NCBI RefSeq assembly: GCF_030271165.1
Contig: NZ_JASSZH010000030.1
Location: 1 to 64,000, forward strand
Reading direction: 5' to 3'
Length of the DNA: 64,000 bases
DNA from: Psychromicrobium xiongbiense
Lineage (GTDB): Bacteria; Actinomycetota; Actinomycetes; Actinomycetales; Micrococcaceae
Under the pieces are notes generated by a model, which did not search any database, had not been told where the DNA came from, and worked only from the letters and a program-made list of their open reading frames with translations. How positions within the stretch are numbered: the first letter of the stretch is position 1; each line of letters opens with the position of its first letter. This document shows, piece by piece, positions 60,246 through 64,000 of the stretch. The position numbers and the translations under genes were made by a program.

Positions 60246-60922
60246 GCGCCACCGCCGGAAAAATCGACGGAAGAGCCGCCGGAAAAATCGAGCCGCTCGG
60301 GCAGCTCCGTCTGTTGACCCACGATGCCGCCAGGGTGAACGTCCACGACTTCCTCCCAGCTGTGCCCGCGCACGGCCATCAGCACATAGGCCAATGCGTC
60401 TCCCCAGGCGCCCGCCACGAGAGTCGAGCCCATCGCGATCAGGCCGCCGGCATCGGCATCGGCGGGTTCGGTCCGGACGGTCACCACATCTTCTGCGGCC
60501 TGGGCGAAGGAGGATTCCGGGCGTTCGGTGATCGCGAAAACCCGCACCTGACGCTCCCGCAGCCTGCTGACCAGCTCCACCAGCTCCGCGGACTCACCGC
60601 CTTTGGAGAGCGCGATGACGAGGTCCTCCGGGGTGATCGACCCCATGCCGCCGTGCAGGGCGTCCAGGCAGGGAAGGTAGAACGCCGGTGTCCCGGTGAC
60701 GGCCAGGAGGTGGGCCAGGCGCTCGGCCATGATGCCTGAGGTACCGGTCCCGGTGGTGATGACCTTGCCGTGAAGGCACAGGATGGCCGTGACGGCCCGG
60801 GCAAAGCTCCCATCGAGCTGTTCGGGGAGGTTCGTCAGGGCCTGCGCCTCGCGGCGGATGAACTCCCGGGCGGCGGACAGAAGCTCGTCGCTACTCACGG
60901 GCGGGTATGGCGTGCTGGCCAT
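60242..60922 (-). CDS. SIS-domain sugar-phosphate isomerase, KdsD/GutQ-like without CBS domains
   Basis: 226 residues forming a single SIS domain. TGTGTSGIMAERLAHLLAV (near 57), TPAFYLPCLDALHGGMGSI, LSKGGESAELVELV (near 107) and the late VDVHPGGIVGQ (near 193) follow the arabinose-5-phosphate isomerase pattern. E. coli KdsD/GutQ have about 325 residues with a CBS pair that is missing here. Actinobacteria make no Kdo, so a catabolic role interconverting pentose phosphates is more likely. AgaS- or hexuloisomerase-like activity is an alternative. Ribosome site AAGGAA. Confidence 0.78.
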   Translation of the reverse strand: MASTPYPPVSSDELLSAAREFIRREAQALTNLPEQLDGSFARAVTAILCLHGKVITTGTGTSGIMAERLAHLLAVTGTPAFYLPCLDALHGGMGSITPEDLVIALSKGGESAELVELVSRLRERQVRVFAITERPESSFAQAAEDVVTVRTEPADADAGGLIAMGSTLVAGAWGDALAYVLMAVRGHSWEEVVDVHPGGIVGQQTELPERLDFSGGSSVDFSGGGA

Positions 60923-60950
60923 CGTTGGGTTCCTTCAATTCCTTCCAGAC

Positions 60951-60985
60951 GGCGGGTCCGGGGCCACAGTGACCCCAGACCCGCC
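60951..60985 (-). terminator. hairpin between binding-protein and SIS genes
   Basis: GGCGGGTCCGGGG...CCCCAGACCCGCC: 13-base arms with one mismatch, 24 bases after the binding-protein stop. It may partially terminate or stabilise the importer message so that transporter genes are expressed above the enzymes. Confidence 0.65.
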
Positions 60986-61008
60986 ATGGATGAGTAGTGC
61001 TGGGTGGA

Positions 61009-62082
61009 CTACTTGGTCTGGCCCGGGAGACCCTCGTAGGCGAGGTTGCCGGTCTTGAGGTTGTCGGCGGTCATGGCGGTCAGGTTCTTCAGCAGCGTGG
61101 CCTTGTCCGTGACCACGTTCTTCAGAACGGCGTCCACATTGTCCTTGGTGACGGCGGGCATGATGTAGGTGCCCTCCTTCTTGACAGTTTCACCGCGTGC
61201 GATGGCGGCGGCGGTGGCCAGGCCGGCGGACAGCTCGATGGTGCCGTGCTGCAGCGAGGTGCCGATGAAGTCACCGCTCTTGACGGCGTTCAGTCCGTCT
61301 TCGATGCCGTCGATGCCGACCACTGGAACGGATTTGCCGGCTTCGCGGAGTGCCTGCACGGCGCCCAGACCCATATCGTCGTTCTCGGAGATGACGCCGT
61401 CGATCTTGTCGCCAAAAGCGGAGATCCAGTTCTTCATCTTGTTCACGGCCTCTTCACGGGACCAGTTGGCCGTGTCCTTGGCCAGGACCTTGACGTTGGG
61501 GTTCTTCGCCAGCACCAGATCGATGCCCTTGCCACGGTTGATTTCAGCGGAACCGCCCAGTGGCCCCTGAAGAACCACCACATTGCCCTTGTTGCCGAGC
61601 TTCTTCATCATCATCTCGGCTTCCTGGGAGCCTGCCGCGACGTCATCGGGCTGAACGCTGCCGGCAACCTCCTTGTTGTTCAGCGAGGCGTTGACGTCCA
61701 GCAGCGGAATGTTGGCTGCCTTTGCGGCCGAGACCTGCGGCTGCAGCGAGTCCTGCTGCACCGGGACGACGATGATCGCGTCCACCTTGGCGTTGATGTA
61801 CTGATCCACCTGACTGGCCTGGGTGGAGACATCATTATTGGCCGAGTTCCAGAGCAGCTCGATGTTGTTGTCCTTGGCGTACTGCTCCATGCCTTCTTTG
61901 CCGGCCGTGATGAAGGACGACATGTTGTAGACGGTGACGCCGATCTTCAGGTGCTTCGGCCCACCGGCGCTGTTGTTCTGCTGCGCGCTGGGATCGCCTG
62001 CGCCACAGGCGCTGAGGCCCAGGGCGACGGCCCCGATGACGAGGGCCGCAACGCTGCGGCGCGAGATGTTGGTCAGTTTCAT
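61009..62082 (-). CDS. RbsB-type sugar ABC transporter substrate-binding lipoprotein
   Basis: 357-residue periplasmic-binding-protein-like lipoprotein of the CUT2 class. Signal peptide with [11 protein letters not shown] and lipobox LSAC near residue 23-26; ligand-binding core from [20 protein letters not shown] to [20 protein letters not shown], here cited by halves ([17 protein letters not shown]). ATG at 62082 behind AAGGAGAG. CUT2 systems import ribose, xylose, erythritol and other pentoses or polyols, fitting the dehydrogenase and kinase genes downstream. Confidence 0.92.
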   Translation of the reverse strand: MKLTNISRRSVAALVIGAVALGLSACGAGDPSAQQNNSAGGPKHLKIGVTVYNMSSFITAGKEGMEQYAKDNNIELLWNSANNDVSTQASQVDQYINAKVDAIIVVPVQQDSLQPQVSAAKAANIPLLDVNASLNNKEVAGSVQPDDVAAGSQEAEMMMKKLGNKGNVVVLQGPLGGSAEINRGKGIDLVLAKNPNVKVLAKDTANWSREEAVNKMKNWISAFGDKIDGVISENDDMGLGAVQALREAGKSVPVVGIDGIEDGLNAVKSGDFIGTSLQHGTIELSAGLATAAAIARGETVKKEGTYIMPAVTKDNVDAVLKNVVTDKATLLKNLTAMTADNLKTGNLAYEGLPGQTK

Positions 62083-62150
62083 GAACTCTCCTTGGTTCAA
62101 CGTGGTGTATTGCAGGAAAAGGTAAAAATGTGAGAATGCCGGGCAGCGGC

Positions 62151-63134
62151 TCAGGTCCTGCGCTTGCTGGCCCAGACGTCCACGGCGACGGCGGCCACGA
62201 TCAGCACGCCCTTGATGACGTTCTGCCAGTAGGCGGGAACGGTGAGGATATCCAGGCCGTTGTTGAGGGTCTGGATCAGCAGCAGGCCCAGTGCGGTGCC
62301 CCAGATCGTGCCTCGGCCACCCATCAGGCTCGCGCCGCCGATGACGACTGCGGCGATGGCGTCGAGTTCGTAGCCCTGGCCCAGCGAAGGTGAGCCGCTG
62401 ATCACGCGGGAGGCCAGCATGATGCCGGAGAGCCCGGCGAGGGCACCGCTGATGGCATAGACGCTGAACAGAACACGACCCGTTTTGATGCCGGCAATCT
62501 CAGAGGCAAGCCGGTTGCCGCCAATCGCATAGATCCGCAGGCCATAGGTGGTGCGGCGCATCATCAGACCGAAGACGATGATGCCGACGATCATCAGTAG
62601 TACCGGGATGGTCAGGCCGAGGATCTGCGTGTTGGCGATCAGCCCGAAGGACTTGGGCAAGCCGTTGATCGGGGCACCATTGCCCACAACGTATGCCAGA
62701 CCGGAGGCCAGGGTCAGCATGCCAAGGGTGGCGATGAACGGCGGGACGTTGATCAGCGAGATGATGGCGCCATTGATGGCCCCGGCGAGCAGGCCGACCA
62801 GGACGGCGACCACGACGGCCATCCAGATCTGATCGGGATTGGCCTTGGCGTAGAGCGCAGCGGACATCGCACTGAGCGCGATGACGCTGCCCACTGAAAG
62901 ATCAATGCCGCCGGTGAGGATCACGAGCGTCTGGCCCAGGGCGATCAGGGCGAACGGAGCGGCCGCGATCAGGATGGTGACGACGTTTTCCACCGTGCCG
63001 AAGCGGGCGCTGCGGTAGAGGAAGAACGCGATGAGGACGAGGAGGACGAGCACCATCGCGTAGCGGATGGCGAGGTTGGAGAGCCACGCCTTTCCGAAGC
63101 GGGATGGCGCCGGGGCTGCCGTTGCAGTGGTCAT
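62151..63134 (-). CDS. RbsC-type sugar ABC transporter permease
   Basis: 327-residue CUT2 permease with about nine to ten helices. [16 protein letters not shown] near residue 88 and [19 protein letters not shown] near 200 are the family signatures. ATG at 63134 gives [11 protein letters not shown]; a longer upstream reading is not family-like. Lies 22 bases after the ATPase gene and 68 bases before the binding protein. Confidence 0.93.
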   Translation of the reverse strand: MTTATAAPAPSRFGKAWLSNLAIRYAMVLVLLVLIAFFLYRSARFGTVENVVTILIAAAPFALIALGQTLVILTGGIDLSVGSVIALSAMSAALYAKANPDQIWMAVVVAVLVGLLAGAINGAIISLINVPPFIATLGMLTLASGLAYVVGNGAPINGLPKSFGLIANTQILGLTIPVLLMIVGIIVFGLMMRRTTYGLRIYAIGGNRLASEIAGIKTGRVLFSVYAISGALAGLSGIMLASRVISGSPSLGQGYELDAIAAVVIGGASLMGGRGTIWGTALGLLLIQTLNNGLDILTVPAYWQNVIKGVLIVAAVAVDVWASKRRT

Positions 63135-63156
63135 GGTTGTAGGGTTCCTTCGCTTA

Positions 63157-64000
63157 TCAGGAGGCCAGGCCGCTGGCCAGACGGAAAATGCGGTCCTGCA
63201 CATCGGCATCGTCAAGGTCGTCTCGGGTGAGTTCGCCGACCATTTCACCGCCACGCATGACCATGGCCCGGTGGGCCAGACTGAGCACTTCGGGCATATC
63301 GCTGGAGGCCATCAGTACAGCCATTCCCTGCGCTGCCAGGTCCACGATGATCTGGTAGATCTCGCTCCGGGCGCCGACGTCGACGCCGCGGGTCGGTTCG
63401 TCCAGCAGCAGAATGTCCACCGGGCCGGTCAGCCAGCGAGCCAGGACGACCTTCTGCTGATTGCCACCGGAGAGGGTTTCCATGCTCTGCCCCAGGCCAC
63501 GACTGCGCAGGTGCACAGAGTCGGTGGCCTCGCGGACCGCGGACCGCCGGGCGCCCTGCTTCAGGATTCCCGCGGTGGCGAAGTCCGAGAGCCGGGGCAG
63601 GCTGCCGTTGTCCAACACGTTCATGGAGAGCACCGCGCCGGCGCCCTTGCGGTCTTCCGGCACGATGGCGATCTTGTTGGCGATGGCGGAAGCCGGAGAG
63701 TTGGGGCGGACCGTTTTGCCGCCGACCCGGATGGTGCCGCCATGATGCTTACGGACGCCGAAGATCGACTCCAGGAGCTCGGAACGGCCCGCGCCCACCA
63801 GGCCGGCCAGCCCGAGGACTTCACCCTTGCGGATGGTGAAGGAGACCGGCCCGTTGGCTCCGGCCACCTGGAGGCCTTCGACTTCCAGAATCACGTCGTC
63901 GCCGGGCACATTCCGGTCCGGGAACAGGTCCTCGAGCTCGCGGCCGATCATCGCGGTGACGATGTCGTCATCGCTGAGCTTGGACAACGGCTCATCGAGC
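63157..64000 (-). CDS. RbsA-type sugar ABC transporter ATPase, partial (5' end beyond the window)
   Basis: C-terminal 280 residues of a double-ATPase CUT2 protein (full length about 500); the reading frame continues off the right edge. It starts in the link between domains (LSDDDIVTAMIGRELEDLF) and contains the second ATPase: degenerate Walker A LVGAGRSELLESIFG, signature ETLSGGNQQKVVLARWL and LLLDEPTRGVDVGARSEIY. Upstream genes of operon B, possibly including its regulator, are outside the window. Confidence 0.93.
   Translation of the reverse strand, partial: LDEPLSKLSDDDIVTAMIGRELEDLFPDRNVPGDDVILEVEGLQVAGANGPVSFTIRKGEVLGLAGLVGAGRSELLESIFGVRKHHGGTIRVGGKTVRPNSPASAIANKIAIVPEDRKGAGAVLSMNVLDNGSLPRLSDFATAGILKQGARRSAVREATDSVHLRSRGLGQSMETLSGGNQQKVVLARWLTGPVDILLLDEPTRGVDVGARSEIYQIIVDLAAQGMAVLMASSDMPEVLSLAHRAMVMRGGEMVGELTRDDLDDADVQDRIFRLASGLAS

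Overview
The window is high-GC DNA with actinobacterial traits: many GTG starts, leaderless-looking promoters, a SAM-IV-like riboswitch, a fused MrpA-MrpB antiporter subunit, a DUF4235 protein and an LAxTG-type (class E sortase) surface protein. It most resembles a member of the Micrococcales, perhaps close to Micrococcaceae. That placement rests on gene content alone. There is one tRNA gene. I see no insertion sequence, prophage, rRNA or CRISPR array.

Housekeeping and transport, 1-17.5 kb: tRNA-Gly(CCC), an alpha/beta hydrolase, dcd, a UMF1-type MFS transporter, the complete Mrp Na+/H+ antiporter operon (mrpA/B fusion, C, D, E, F, G), a large DUF11-repeat surface protein, DUF4235, a divergent ArsR/MFS pair sharing operators, and a TPP riboswitch in front of the ykoEDC ECF transporter for thiamine or its pyrimidine precursor.

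Sugar uptake and core metabolism, 18-46.4 kb: a LacI-controlled fructan locus (ABC transporter plus three GH32 enzymes); a cation-diffusion-facilitator-like protein with a second LacI regulator; a MurA with an N-terminal XRE HTH domain; a SAM-riboswitch operon (DUF1737, rhodanese, MetZ); an LplA/LplB/YtcP-type ABC locus with a 2-hydroxyacid dehydrogenase and a DeoR-HTH/LacI-sensor hybrid regulator; PhzF; an ABC exporter; and a second sugar ABC locus coupled to an RNase J-like metallo-beta-lactamase protein. None of the CUT1-type sugar loci carries its own ATPase, so a shared MsmK-type ATPase elsewhere is implied.

Polyol/pentose island, 47-64 kb: operon A (DeoR, zinc dehydrogenase, GpsA-like dehydrogenase, FGGY kinase, RpiB) faces a fused class II aldolase/SDR gene. 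Operon B, running in from beyond the right edge, holds an RbsABC-type importer, a KdsD/GutQ-like SIS isomerase without CBS domains, XylB, a degenerate ribulose-phosphate-epimerase-like protein, two zinc dehydrogenases and two SDRs. Together they look like routes that import polyols or rare sugars, oxidise and phosphorylate them, and feed the pentose phosphate pathway. The exact substrates are not decidable from sequence, and operon A could be a tetritol/pentitol pathway in which a GpsA-type enzyme replaces the usual EryB.

The most striking non-coding signal is a set of unusually long, nearly perfect palindromes between genes (about 1.67, 14.2, 17.56, 17.86, 17.98, 30.40 and 38.47 kb). At least two recurrent sequence families are present, and several members sit between convergent genes, one of them enclosing both stop codons.
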